From positions 1 to 36,471 of the forward strand of contig JAQXEE010000068.1 of NCBI GenBank assembly GCA_029251005.1: DNA of 36,471 nt, given 5' to 3'. A program made the position numbers and the translations under genes. Below the pieces are notes generated by a model. That model was not told where the DNA came from. It worked only from the letters and a program-made list of their open reading frames with translations, and searched no databases. Shown in pieces: positions 9,372-17,400 of the stretch. This DNA is from Flavobacteriales bacterium. GTDB taxonomy: Bacteria; Bacteroidota; Bacteroidia; Flavobacteriales_C; GCA-002722245. Each line of letters opens with the position of its first letter. Positions within the stretch are counted from its first letter, which is position 1.

Positions 9372-9379
9372 CGTTAATT

Positions 9380-12300
9380 ATGAGTGAAAGAATACTAAAA
9401 GCCTTAATGCAATTATTTGCTCTAGTAGCAAAAGTTGATAGTGTTAACCACGATGGTAAATCTGTAGTTGAAGTTTTCTTAAAGCAGCAGTTAAACGCTG
9501 AACTTGTAACTCAATACTTATCTCTTTTTGAAGAATTCCTTGAAAAGCATCAAAAAATATCCAAAAGAAAAGAAGGAAAAGAAAGAAAGAGAACTTCTGT
9601 TAACTCAGTAAAGGTACTTAGAATATGTACCCAAATAAATGAAGAACTTCAGCAAAAACAAAAAATTGTAGTTCTTATAAGACTACTTGAATTTATCTTC
9701 GCAGGGGATTATTCAGAACAGGAAATTGAATTCATAACTACAGTATCAGAAACCTTTAATATCCCAGCTGAAGAGTTTAAAGAAAGTATGGCATTTGTAA
9801 TTTCTTCAGATGAACATATTCCAGACAATGAAAATTTCTTAATTATTCACAAAGCAATCGATTTTAAATACGAAAAGGCTAAAGTAATAGAGCAAACGCA
9901 ATTAGACGGGGCTGTTAAAATTTTAAGACTAGAAGAATCAGGAAACTATATCGCCAAATATTGTGGGGATGAAGCTATTTACATTAATGGACAAGTAATT
10001 GACAACAACAGAGTTTATTTCTTAGCACACGGTTCAAGTATTCGAAGTAAGAAATTAAGTCCTGTATATTTTAGTGACATAACTTCTCTTTACAGAACAG
10101 AAGAGGAAACCCAACGTATTGATTTTGTAGTTGACAAATTAGGATACAATTTCCCAGCAGGGAACATTGGTTTACATGAATTAAACATAGTTGATAATAG
10201 TGGTAATTTAATTGGAATAATGGGCGCTTCTGGTGCTGGTAAATCTACTTTACTTTCACTTTTAAACGGAACTCTCACCCCGACCTCTGGATCTGTAAAA
10301 ATAAACGGAATTGACATTCACCATCAAAAAGATAAACTTGAAGGTGTTATTGGCCATATCTCACAAGATGATCTTTTAATAGAAGACCTAACAGTTTTCG
10401 AAAATCTATTTTACAACACAAAACTGTGTTATGACGGATTTCCTGCAACAACTATTGTGAAAAAAGTAATAGACATGCTTAAAAGTCTTGGTCTTTATGA
10501 GATCAAAGATTTAAAAGTAGGGTCACCTATCAATAAAAAAATAAGTGGTGGACAACGAAAACGTTTAAACATAGCCTTAGAACTTATTAGAGAACCACAA
10601 GTATTATTTGTTGATGAACCAACGTCAGGACTATCATCCAGGGATTCTGAAAACATTATGGATCTTTTAAAAGAATTAGCTTTAACTGGAAAACTTGTTT
10701 TTGTTGTTATTCACCAACCTTCTTCAGATATTTTTAAAATATTTGATAATTTATTGATTTTAGACACTGGAGGCTTCCCCATTTATTATGGTAATCCTGT
10801 AGAATCCGTAATCTACTTTAAGCAAGCGATTAATCACGTCACAGCAAATGAGAGCGAATGTTTTCATTGTGGTAATGTAAATCCAGAACAGATCTTCAAC
10901 ATTATTGAAACTAAAGTTGTTGATGAATATGGAAATATAACTGAACAAAGAAGAATTCCACCAAGAACTTGGAATGAGTATTATCAAAATGTAATAAACA
11001 AACCAAACACTGAGATTTCTAGTACAGAAATCCCTGTTGGAACTTACAAAATACCAAAAATAATAAGTCAGTTTAAAGTTTTCATAGTAAGAGATATACT
11101 ATCTAAACTTGCAAACTCTCAATACATGCTAATTAACTTTATAGAAGGACCATTTCTAGCTTTTATTTTAGCGTATTTAGTAAAATTCTATAGTACAGAG
11201 AGTGGACCCGATGCAGAATATGTTTTTAGATACAACGAAAATATCTCAGCATACCTATTCATGAGTGTTGTTGTCGCACTTTTCATGGGGCTAACTGTTA
11301 GTGCTGAGGAGATTATTCGTGATCGAAAGATTTTAAAAAGGGAAACCTTCCTAAACCTTTCTAGATTTAGTTATCTGTCAAGTAAGACGGCAATTATGTT
11401 TATAATTTCAGCAATACAAACCATCTCTTACATCATCGTCGGAAATCTTATACTTCATATAGATGGAATGTTTTTAGACTATTGGTTGGTTTTATTTTCC
11501 TGTAGTTTCTTTGCTAATATGCTAGGTTTAAATATATCCTCAGCTTTCAACTCTGTTGTAACTATATATATATTAATTCCTATTTTATTAATCCCTCAAT
11601 TACTGTTAAGTGGAGTTATTGTCAAATTTGACAAACTAAACCCTTCGCTCTCCTCCCAAACATTTGTACCGTTTAGTGGTGAAATGATGGCGAGTCGATG
11701 GGCTTTTGAAGCCTTAGCTGTTAATCAGTTTAAAGAAAATGAATTTGAACAGAATTACTATAAGTTTGATAAAGCAATGAGTATTGCGAACTACAAAAAG
11801 AATTTCTGGCTATCTGCTATTAAAACTCGTCTTACAATGAGTTTAAACTATGCAGGTAAAGCTGATAAAGTAGACGAGTTTAAAACAAACATCAACCTCC
11901 TAAAAACTGAGATTAAGGCTGAATGCTCATATTTAGTAAAACTTTTTGAAGAACTGAAAAATCAAGATCAATCAACTTTAGAGTTTAATGCATTAAATTC
12001 TTCTATTTCAGAAAGTAAAAGGAATGAGATGCTAAACACTATTTCAAACAAAGCGAAACAGATAGAAGCAATGTCTAACTTTGATAAAGCAGCTGCTAAA
12101 AACATAAATAAGCTGCTAAACGAAATAAAAAGTTTTTATAATAAATTCTATAATGTCTTCGCTAAAGTCAAAAACAATAAAATTGCTGAATTCAGAACAG
12201 AAAATAATGGAAAACTAAAATTCATTGAAAACAGAAACAATTTTCAAAATGAAAGTTTAAGTGACTTAGTTAAAAACAGTAGTGAACTAAACAAAATCAT

Positions 12301-12550
12301 TGATTTTGATGGGAGGTTAGTTCAAAAATCAGACCCAATTTATAGAGACGCACAAGAATTTAGAGCGCACTTCTTTGCTCCTACTAAGAAATTACTTGGT
12401 TTTAGTTTTGATACTTATTGGGTTAATATTTTGGTAATCTTTGGAATGGCATTCTCATTATTTATCACCTTGTACTTCGACCTATTGAAGAAAACAATTG
12501 AGTCATTAGGAGAATTAAGTACAAAAATCGGCCTTTCTAAAGAGAAATAG
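9380..12550 (+). CDS. Large ABCG-like ABC transporter with N-terminal TerB-like domain
   Basis: The 1056-aa protein combines several parts. Residues about 1-140 are helical and TerB-like. About 195-235 (YINGQVIDNN, then LAHGSSIRS) resembles a short FHA-like beta segment. An ABC ATPase follows with Walker A GASGAGKST (282-290), signature SGGQRKR and Walker B VLFVDEPTSGL, ending HQPSSDIFKIFD as in the ABCG/White subfamily. A CFHCGN dicysteine lies shortly after. About five membrane helices of an ABC-2 permease lie between 580 and 750, then a soluble, Lys/Asn-rich helical stretch of about 250 residues, and a last helix near 1013-1035. ATPase and permease are on one chain, so it probably works as a homodimer. 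The substrate is unknown. The gene stands alone, after a terminator. Confidence 0.8.
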   Translation: MSERILKALMQLFALVAKVDSVNHDGKSVVEVFLKQQLNAELVTQYLSLFEEFLEKHQKISKRKEGKERKRTSVNSVKVLRICTQINEELQQKQKIVVLIRLLEFIFAGDYSEQEIEFITTVSETFNIPAEEFKESMAFVISSDEHIPDNENFLIIHKAIDFKYEKAKVIEQTQLDGAVKILRLEESGNYIAKYCGDEAIYINGQVIDNNRVYFLAHGSSIRSKKLSPVYFSDITSLYRTEEETQRIDFVVDKLGYNFPAGNIGLHELNIVDNSGNLIGIMGASGAGKSTLLSLLNGTLTPTSGSVKINGIDIHHQKDKLEGVIGHISQDDLLIEDLTVFENLFYNTKLCYDGFPATTIVKKVIDMLKSLGLYEIKDLKVGSPINKKISGGQRKRLNIALELIREPQVLFVDEPTSGLSSRDSENIMDLLKELALTGKLVFVVIHQPSSDIFKIFDNLLILDTGGFPIYYGNPVESVIYFKQAINHVTANESECFHCGNVNPEQIFNIIETKVVDEYGNITEQRRIPPRTWNEYYQNVINKPNTEISSTEIPVGTYKIPKIISQFKVFIVRDILSKLANSQYMLINFIEGPFLAFILAYLVKFYSTESGPDAEYVFRYNENISAYLFMSVVVALFMGLTVSAEEIIRDRKILKRETFLNLSRFSYLSSKTAIMFIISAIQTISYIIVGNLILHIDGMFLDYWLVLFSCSFFANMLGLNISSAFNSVVTIYILIPILLIPQLLLSGVIVKFDKLNPSLSSQTFVPFSGEMMASRWAFEALAVNQFKENEFEQNYYKFDKAMSIANYKKNFWLSAIKTRLTMSLNYAGKADKVDEFKTNINLLKTEIKAECSYLVKLFEELKNQDQSTLEFNALNSSISESKRNEMLNTISNKAKQIEAMSNFDKAAAKNINKLLNEIKSFYNKFYNVFAKVKNNKIAEFRTENNGKLKFIENRNNFQNESLSDLVKNSSELNKIIDFDGRLVQKSDPIYRDAQEFRAHFFAPTKKLLGFSFDTYWVNILVIFGMAFSLFITLYFDLLKKTIESLGELSTKIGLSKEK

Positions 12551-12577
12551 AACTTAATCTTGTTTTCTAATTAAGTT
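12551..12577. terminator. Weak hairpin between convergent genes
   Basis: AACTTAAT (12551-12558) pairs with ATTAAGTT (12570-12577) across an 11-nt loop between the ends of the ABC transporter gene and ttcA. The stem is A/T-rich, so its terminator activity is uncertain. Confidence 0.3.
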
Positions 12578-12589
12578 AAAACGGACAGA

Positions 12590-13411
12590 TTAAGGAACCA
12601 TATCTTCTACTTTGCTAGGCGCTTTATTTGTCTTAATCTCATTATTTTCGAAATCAAACAAGTTTACATCTAGCATATGAGAAGGTGATATATTCTTAAG
12701 AGACCTAAATATAATCTCCTTACGACCTGGGGACTTATTATCCCAACCATTTAAAAGATCCTTAACAGCTTGTCTTTGTAAACCATCTTGAGAACCACAA
12801 AGGTTACAGGGTATGATAGGGAATTTATTAAATTCCGCATATTCAACAATATCAGCCTCTTTACAATATGCTAAAGGTCTAATCACTGTATGCTTACCAT
12901 CATCAGTTATATATTTAGCAGGCATTGTTTCAATTCTTCCTCCATAAAACATGTTAAGGAACAATGTTTCCATAATATCCTCTCTATGGTGCCCTAAAGC
13001 AACTTTATTACAGCCTAACTCCTCTGCAACTCTATAAAGTATTCCTCTTCTTAACCTTGAGCAAAGACTGCACATCGTCTTTCCTTCTTTCACTTTATCT
13101 GTAACTATCGAATAAGTGTCTTGTTCAACAATCTTGAATTCAACTCCAATACCCTCCAAGTATTTTGGAAGAATATGTTCTGGAAAACCTGGTTGTTTTT
13201 GATCTAAGTTTACTACAACAATATCAAAATCTAAAAGAGGAGATGATTTCATGTGAATTAAAATGTCCAGCATAGTATAACTATCCTTACCTCCAGATAA
13301 ACAAACCATGATTTTATCGCCTTCCTCAACCATACCAAAGTCATCATTGGCACTCCAAACAGCCTTTCTTAACCGCCTGGTTACCTTAACACTTTCATCT
13401 TCTTTCCCCAT
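12590..13411 (-). CDS. ttcA: tRNA 2-thiocytidine synthetase TtcA-type
   Basis: This 273-aa cytoplasmic protein thiolates C32 of certain tRNAs. The PP-loop ATP site SGGKDS is at residues 39-44. The two CxxC pairs that hold the iron-sulphur cluster and mark TtcA are present: CSLC (114-117) and CNLC within PCNLCGSQ (202-205). [13 protein letters not shown] is the third family hallmark. Related TilS and other PP-loop thiolases lack this CxxC arrangement, so the TtcA subgroup is favoured. It lies downstream of rpmH on the same strand but is separated from it by a terminator, and meets the ABC transporter gene tail to tail. Confidence 0.92.
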   Translation of the reverse strand: MGKEDESVKVTRRLRKAVWSANDDFGMVEEGDKIMVCLSGGKDSYTMLDILIHMKSSPLLDFDIVVVNLDQKQPGFPEHILPKYLEGIGVEFKIVEQDTYSIVTDKVKEGKTMCSLCSRLRRGILYRVAEELGCNKVALGHHREDIMETLFLNMFYGGRIETMPAKYITDDGKHTVIRPLAYCKEADIVEYAEFNKFPIIPCNLCGSQDGLQRQAVKDLLNGWDNKSPGRKEIIFRSLKNISPSHMLDVNLFDFENNEIKTNKAPSKVEDMVP

Positions 13412-13462
13412 AGCAGTTTGATCAGTTATTAATTTACAAAATCACTTTAACATTAAATAAAA

Positions 13463-13494
13463 CAAAAAAACCCCGACTTATTTAAAGTCGAGGT
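13463..13494 (-). terminator. Rho-independent terminator of rpmH
   Basis: On the - strand a 10-bp stem (AACCTCGACTT type, one G-T pair) closes on a 5-nt loop and is followed by a run of seven Ts. It lies 32 nt beyond the rpmH stop and separates rpmH from ttcA. Confidence 0.85.
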
Positions 13495-13525
13495 TAATAA
13501 GCTTCGGTAAAGAAACTTAAATATT

Positions 13526-13684
13526 CTAACGCTTATGAGTTCTTTCAGAGGATACAGACGCTTTTTTTCTTCCTTTTCGTCTTCTATTAGCTAATATTTT
13601 CCTTCCATTAGCAGTTGCCATTCTTGAACGGAATCCGTGCTTGTTTTTTCTCTTTCTAACTGATGGTTGAAATGTTCTTTTCAT
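13526..13684 (-). CDS. rpmH: 50S ribosomal protein L34
   Basis: This is a 52-aa, very basic protein whose N-terminus [20 protein letters not shown] and following [20 protein letters not shown] are the diagnostic L34 sequence. L34 is a small component of the large ribosomal subunit. The C-terminus continues with a short Ser/Lys tail ([11 protein letters not shown]), as in other Bacteroidota. The gene has its own consensus promoter and its own terminator and so forms a single-gene unit. It is not next to rnpA or dnaA as in many other phyla. It is divergent from the MsbA-like exporter gene. Confidence 0.97.
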   Translation of the reverse strand: MKRTFQPSVRKRKNKHGFRSRMATANGRKILANRRRKGRKKASVSSERTHKR

Positions 13685-13719
13685 CGCAATATTTTTTTAT
13701 GCCCTTAATAAAGGGGTCG

Positions 13720-13749
13720 CAAAGATAACACAAATTATTATTTATACAA
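13720..13749 (-). promoter_or_regulatory. Consensus Bacteroidota promoter of rpmH
   Basis: On the - strand TTG (13749-13747) is separated by exactly 19 nt from TATCTTTG (13727-13720). This matches the TTG-N17-23-TAnnTTTG promoter of Bacteroidota in both elements and in spacing. Transcription would start a few bases downstream and leave a leader of roughly 30 nt before the rpmH ATG. It is the best promoter in the window. Confidence 0.85.
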
Positions 13750-13810
13750 CCTCTTTTTCAAAGGAAATTAAAAAAACAAAACTATGACACATTTATCTTG
13801 CGACAAATAG

Positions 13811-13818
13811 TAAATTTG
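13811..13818 (+). promoter_or_regulatory. Candidate -7 box of the MsbA-like exporter gene
   Basis: TAAATTTG matches the TAnnTTTG box exactly and ends 22 nt before the ATG at 13841. A TTG lies at 13798-13800 but is too close to be a normal -33 element. The box is divergent from the rpmH promoter about 60 bp away. Confidence 0.5.
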
Positions 13819-13840
13819 CGCGCATATTTCAACGTAAACT

Positions 13841-15658
13841 ATGGCTTTCGGAAGGAACAAAGAAAAAAAAGGAAAAAAGGAAAAAGTTAAGCTTTCCAAA
13901 AACGCATACAAACAAGCAAAGAACTTCCTATCTTTTGTTAAGCCTTACTCAGGCGTTTATTTTATTGGATTTGTGTTTCTATTGCTATCTAGTGGTGTTT
14001 CTATTTCGTTACCAATACTTTTAGGTCAAATTCTTGGAGCAGATGCTTCTCAAATGACTGGAGAATGGGAGATTGGAAATATTGATAATATTTATGGTGT
14101 ACTTACCATTTTAGCAATTATTCTACCGGCTCAAGCAGTATTTAGCTTTTTTAGAGTTATTACGTTTCATTACGTAACGCACAATTCGATTAAAGATATG
14201 CGCCAAAAAGCTTTTGAAGTATTGATAAAATCACCACTATCTTTTTTTGATTCTAGTAAAACAGGAGAAACCATCTCAAGAATTTCAAACGATACAGAAC
14301 AAATTCAAGAAACTTTAACCACGACCGTTGCTGAATTCTTCAGACAATTACTGATTGTATTAGTTGGTGTTATATTTATTTTTAAAGTCAGCCCCAAACT
14401 AGTTCTAATCATGCTGGGTGTTCTTCCCATAGCTGCTATTACAGCTATTATTTTCGGAAGGTTTATTAAAAAGATATCTGGGTTAGCACAAGACGAGACG
14501 GCTAAGTCTAATCATATTCTTGAAGAAGCACTAGTTGGCATTAAGAGTTTAAAAGCATATACAAACGAGTTTATAGAATTAAAAAAATATTCACTTGCTG
14601 TTTCTAATGTCAAACAATTTAATATGAAAGCGGCCATATGGCGTGCCGTTTTTATTGCTTTTATCCTAACAATCATGTTAGGCGCAATTGTTTTTATTAT
14701 TTGGCAGGGAATTGAACTAATTAAAACAGGAGAGATTCCAAGACAAGGTTTTTTTCAATTCATTTTATTTACTGTTATGATTGGTACATCAATGGGATCA
14801 TTACCAGACTTATTTGCTAAAATTCAAAAATCAATTGGAGCAACCGAAAGCTTAATGACTATCATTCAACAAGAAACAGAAAATATTGATACATCAAAGC
14901 CTGTTGCTAATCATAAAACACTTCGTGGAGATATTGAATTAAATAATCTAGACTTTGCTTACCCAGGCAGAAAAGAAGTTCAAATATTAAACAATCTAAG
15001 CCTAAAAATTACGGCAGGAGAACAAATTGCTCTTGTTGGTGCAAGTGGAAGTGGGAAATCGACGATAGCAAGCCTTCTGCTCCAGTTTTACACGTTAGAC
15101 GGAGGGAATATTAAGTTTGATGGAAAACAAGCTTCAGATTATGCGATAAACGATTTAAGATCGCAAATGGCCTTTGTACCTCAAGAAGTGATTTTGTTAG
15201 GAGGTTCAATTGAAGAAAATATTAGGTACGGTAAGCCAAACGCTTCAGATATCGAGGTACAAGATGCTGCTAAAAAAGCCAATGCTTTCGATTTTATTAA
15301 CTCATTTCCGAATGCGTTTAAAACAGTTGTTGGAGATAGAGGAATTCAATTATCAGGGGGGCAACGTCAACGAATTGCAATTGCAAGAGCAATCCTTAGA
15401 GATCCTGCTATATTAATTTTAGACGAAGCAACTAGTGCGCTTGATAGTGAATCAGAAGTAGCTGTCCAAGATGCATTAAATAAACTTATGACAGGACGAA
15501 CTTCAGTTGTAATTGCTCACAGACTTTCTACAATTAAAAATGCAAATTCAATAGTGGTCATGGATAATGGCGCTATTGCTGAGCAGGGCACACACGATGA
15601 ATTGGCTGTGAAACAGAACGGAATTTATAAAAAACTTAGTGAAATTCAATTCTCTTAA
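13841..15658 (+). CDS. MsbA-like ABC exporter (membrane and ATPase domains fused)
   Basis: The 605-aa half-transporter has a Lys-rich cytoplasmic N-terminus, a six-helix type I exporter membrane domain (about 35-330; SPLSFFDSSKTGETISRISND is the typical intracellular loop), and an ABC ATPase. Walker A is GASGSGKS (400-407), the signature is LSGGQ (504-508), and Walker B is ILILDEATSALD. A following IAHRLSTI gives the switch His. It is expected to act as a homodimer flipping lipid A, another lipid, or a drug; the sequence does not settle which. rsmG starts immediately after the stop codon, so the two are co-transcribed. Confidence 0.9.
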   Translation: MAFGRNKEKKGKKEKVKLSKNAYKQAKNFLSFVKPYSGVYFIGFVFLLLSSGVSISLPILLGQILGADASQMTGEWEIGNIDNIYGVLTILAIILPAQAVFSFFRVITFHYVTHNSIKDMRQKAFEVLIKSPLSFFDSSKTGETISRISNDTEQIQETLTTTVAEFFRQLLIVLVGVIFIFKVSPKLVLIMLGVLPIAAITAIIFGRFIKKISGLAQDETAKSNHILEEALVGIKSLKAYTNEFIELKKYSLAVSNVKQFNMKAAIWRAVFIAFILTIMLGAIVFIIWQGIELIKTGEIPRQGFFQFILFTVMIGTSMGSLPDLFAKIQKSIGATESLMTIIQQETENIDTSKPVANHKTLRGDIELNNLDFAYPGRKEVQILNNLSLKITAGEQIALVGASGSGKSTIASLLLQFYTLDGGNIKFDGKQASDYAINDLRSQMAFVPQEVILLGGSIEENIRYGKPNASDIEVQDAAKKANAFDFINSFPNAFKTVVGDRGIQLSGGQRQRIAIARAILRDPAILILDEATSALDSESEVAVQDALNKLMTGRTSVVIAHRLSTIKNANSIVVMDNGAIAEQGTHDELAVKQNGIYKKLSEIQFS

Positions 15659-15659
15659 A

Positions 15660-16289
15660 ATGGCATTAGATATTATCTTAAAATATTTTCCAAATCTAAC
15701 TGATCATCAAAAAAATCAGTTTTCAAAACTTGGTCATTTATATACTGAGTGGAATAGCAAAATCAATGTTATTTCGAGAAAAGATATTGATGAGTTATAT
15801 ACAAGACACGTTCTTCATTCTTTAGGAATTGCAAAAATAATTAAGTTCAAACCAGGAACATCAATTATGGACGTTGGAACTGGTGGAGGATTTCCCGGAA
15901 TTCCATTGGCTATTCTTTTTCCAAAATCGAACTTTTATTTAATTGACACTATTGGAAAAAAAATAAAAGTGGTAACCGAGATAGCAAAAGCTCTTGAATT
16001 AACAAACGTTGAAGGCGTTCAAAAAAGAGCCGAAAACGTGAAATTCGATTTTGATTTCATCGTCAGTAGAGCTGTTACTTCTCTTCCTAAATTTAATGAT
16101 TGGGTAAAAGGGAAGTTTAGCAAAAAGTCATTTAACGACATTCCAAACGGATTGCTGTACTTAAAAGGTGGTGATCTAACCCAAGAATTGAATGAAGCAG
16201 GTAAGACATTTAAATCATATAATTTAAAAGACAGCTTCTCTGAAGAGTTCTTCGAAACTAAAAAAGTGATTTATTTGAAGGGTTTCTAA
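15660..16289 (+). CDS. rsmG: 16S rRNA (guanine527-N7)-methyltransferase RsmG (GidB)
   Basis: I place the start at ATG 15660, directly after the exporter's stop. An upstream GTG at 15639 in the same frame would overlap the exporter and add seven residues without family support. The resulting 209 aa is normal for RsmG, which methylates N7 of G527 in 16S rRNA using S-adenosylmethionine. Visible are WNSKINVISRKDIDELYTRHVLHSL-type N-terminal residues and the SAM site MDVGTGGGFPG (70-80). It is translationally coupled at both ends: 1 nt after the exporter stop, and a 1-nt overlap with the next gene. Confidence 0.93.
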   Translation: MALDIILKYFPNLTDHQKNQFSKLGHLYTEWNSKINVISRKDIDELYTRHVLHSLGIAKIIKFKPGTSIMDVGTGGGFPGIPLAILFPKSNFYLIDTIGKKIKVVTEIAKALELTNVEGVQKRAENVKFDFDFIVSRAVTSLPKFNDWVKGKFSKKSFNDIPNGLLYLKGGDLTQELNEAGKTFKSYNLKDSFSEEFFETKKVIYLKGF

Positions 16290-16504
16290 TGAACAATAGG
16301 GAATATACTTTAACTTTTTGTACTGAATGTTTAAATAGAAAGTTTAACATCAACAAAGGTATTATTTGCTCACTAATGAACAACATTCCTAATTTCAAAG
16401 GGAGTTGCCCTGATTATAAAGAAGATCACGAAGTTGTAGCCCGTAATTTATCTGTAATTGATGATTTAAATGGTCTTCACCAAAAAATAAACTTAGAAGA
16501 ATAA
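16289..16504 (+). CDS. Small Cys-rich protein, probably a truncated N-terminal domain
   Basis: This 71-aa protein has four ordered cysteines: CTEC at 11-14, Cys27 in GIICSL, and Cys40 in SCPDY. The pattern CxxC-x12-C-x12-C followed by an acidic stretch suggests a small zinc-binding domain. I recall this domain in Bacteroidota proteins where a C-terminal membrane part follows. Here the frame stops at 16502, but recognisable membrane-domain sequence continues in the same frame beyond it (see the adjacent pseudogene entry). The ATG overlaps the rsmG stop by 1 nt, so it is the third gene of the exporter-rsmG unit. Function unknown; whether the 71-aa stub is still made is open. Confidence 0.65.
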   Translation: MNNREYTLTFCTECLNRKFNINKGIICSLMNNIPNFKGSCPDYKEDHEVVARNLSVIDDLNGLHQKINLEE

Positions 16505-16717
16505 ACTTGGGGCCTCAATAAATTCGAGATTAAAAACGGTATTGTTGCTTGAGTTATTCTTATTTCGGGATCGCTAATTTGGTTTTGTGGTGCATGGACC
16601 TTAGGAATCATTTACTTATAACCTCCTATTCTCTTTGTTCTTGGACTTTAAATTCTTTTTAAGAGTGTTAAACTTAAAACCAACACTAAGCAAGCTTACG
16701 AAATTCGATCGATTTAA
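16505..16717 (+). pseudogene. Decayed C-terminal membrane domain of the 16289 gene
   Basis: The frame of the 71-aa gene, read past its TAA at 16502, continues as NKFEIKNGIVA, then VILISGSLIWFCGAWTL, then PPILFVLGL and ILFKSVKLKT. It is interrupted by TGA at 16550 and TAA at 16619, 16649 and finally 16715. All interruptions are in one frame, with no frameshift needed. The two hydrophobic stretches look like a two-helix membrane domain ending in a short basic tail. I interpret this as the inactivated C-terminal half of a Cys-rich/membrane protein. A bidirectional terminator just after it marks the old end of the unit. Confidence 0.6.
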
Positions 16718-16740
16718 TTAATCGAAAACAGTAAACAAAA

Positions 16741-16764
16741 AAACCTCAACGAAAGTTGAGGTTT
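16741..16764. terminator. Bidirectional rho-independent terminator
   Basis: A perfect 10-bp stem AAACCTCAAC/GTTGAGGTTT closes on a GAAA tetraloop, with A-tract on the left and T-tract on the right. It lies between the convergent exporter-rsmG unit and the ECF sigma gene (stop at 16789) and can serve both. Confidence 0.88.
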
Positions 16765-16788
16765 TAGTTTTAATTAAACGTAAAATCA

Positions 16789-17400
16789 CTAAATCTTCTC
16801 TTGCGTGTTTTTCATAATATTATACAAAAACTCTCTTGCTCTAAACAACTGAGCCTTTACCGTCCCCAAAGGAATATCTAGATGATCAGCAATTTCCTCG
16901 TAAGAAAACTCCTTAAAATATCTCAACTCAACCAAAGTACGGTAGCGCGGTTTTAGCCTCTTTACAACATCATGCATTATTTCAATCTTTTGCTTACGCA
17001 TGTACGTTTGCTCAGGATCGAGTGCGTCAGATTTTAAATCAATCTCTAATTCGCTTCCTTCATCATTTTCTAGAGTTTTATTGATTGAAAAAGTATTTTT
17101 CTTTTTCTTTCTAATAAAATCTATACAGTTATTTGATGCGATTTTAAAAAGCCAAGTGCTAAATGCATAGTTTGGCGTATACTGGTGTAATTTTTTAAAG
17201 GCTTTACCAAATGCTTCGATTGTTAAATCTTCAGCATCATCCTTATTATTCACCATTTTTAAAAGCATAAAATAGATTGAGTCTCGATAACGATCCATCA
17301 ATTCTGCGTAAGCTTTTTGTGATTTATTTTCTATAGCCTCCCTAACTAAGTTATAGTCATAGAGTGCTTTTTCCGATAAATTTGGTCCTGGTACTACCAT
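16789..17400 (-). CDS. ECF-type RNA polymerase sigma factor
   Basis: This 203-aa protein has sigma region 2 at about residues 30-100 (DAEDLTIEAFGKAFKKL; FSTWLFKIASNNCIDFIRKKKK) and region 4 at about 140-195 (LVELRYFKEFSYEEIADHL; LGTVKAQLFRAREFL, a helix-turn-helix). Regions 1 and 3 are absent, which is the ECF architecture. It would direct RNA polymerase to a dedicated regulon. Its ATG overlaps the glycosyltransferase stop by 7 nt (ATGGTAG), so translation is coupled. No anti-sigma gene lies next to it: the downstream side is a terminator. Confidence 0.92.
   Translation of the reverse strand: MVVPGPNLSEKALYDYNLVREAIENKSQKAYAELMDRYRDSIYFMLLKMVNNKDDAEDLTIEAFGKAFKKLHQYTPNYAFSTWLFKIASNNCIDFIRKKKKNTFSINKTLENDEGSELEIDLKSDALDPEQTYMRKQKIEIMHDVVKRLKPRYRTLVELRYFKEFSYEEIADHLDIPLGTVKAQLFRAREFLYNIMKNTQEKI

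Noticed and set aside
15639-15659. GTG start giving seven extra residues for rsmG
   Set aside because: It would overlap the end of the exporter gene, and an ATG directly after that stop gives the normal RsmG length.
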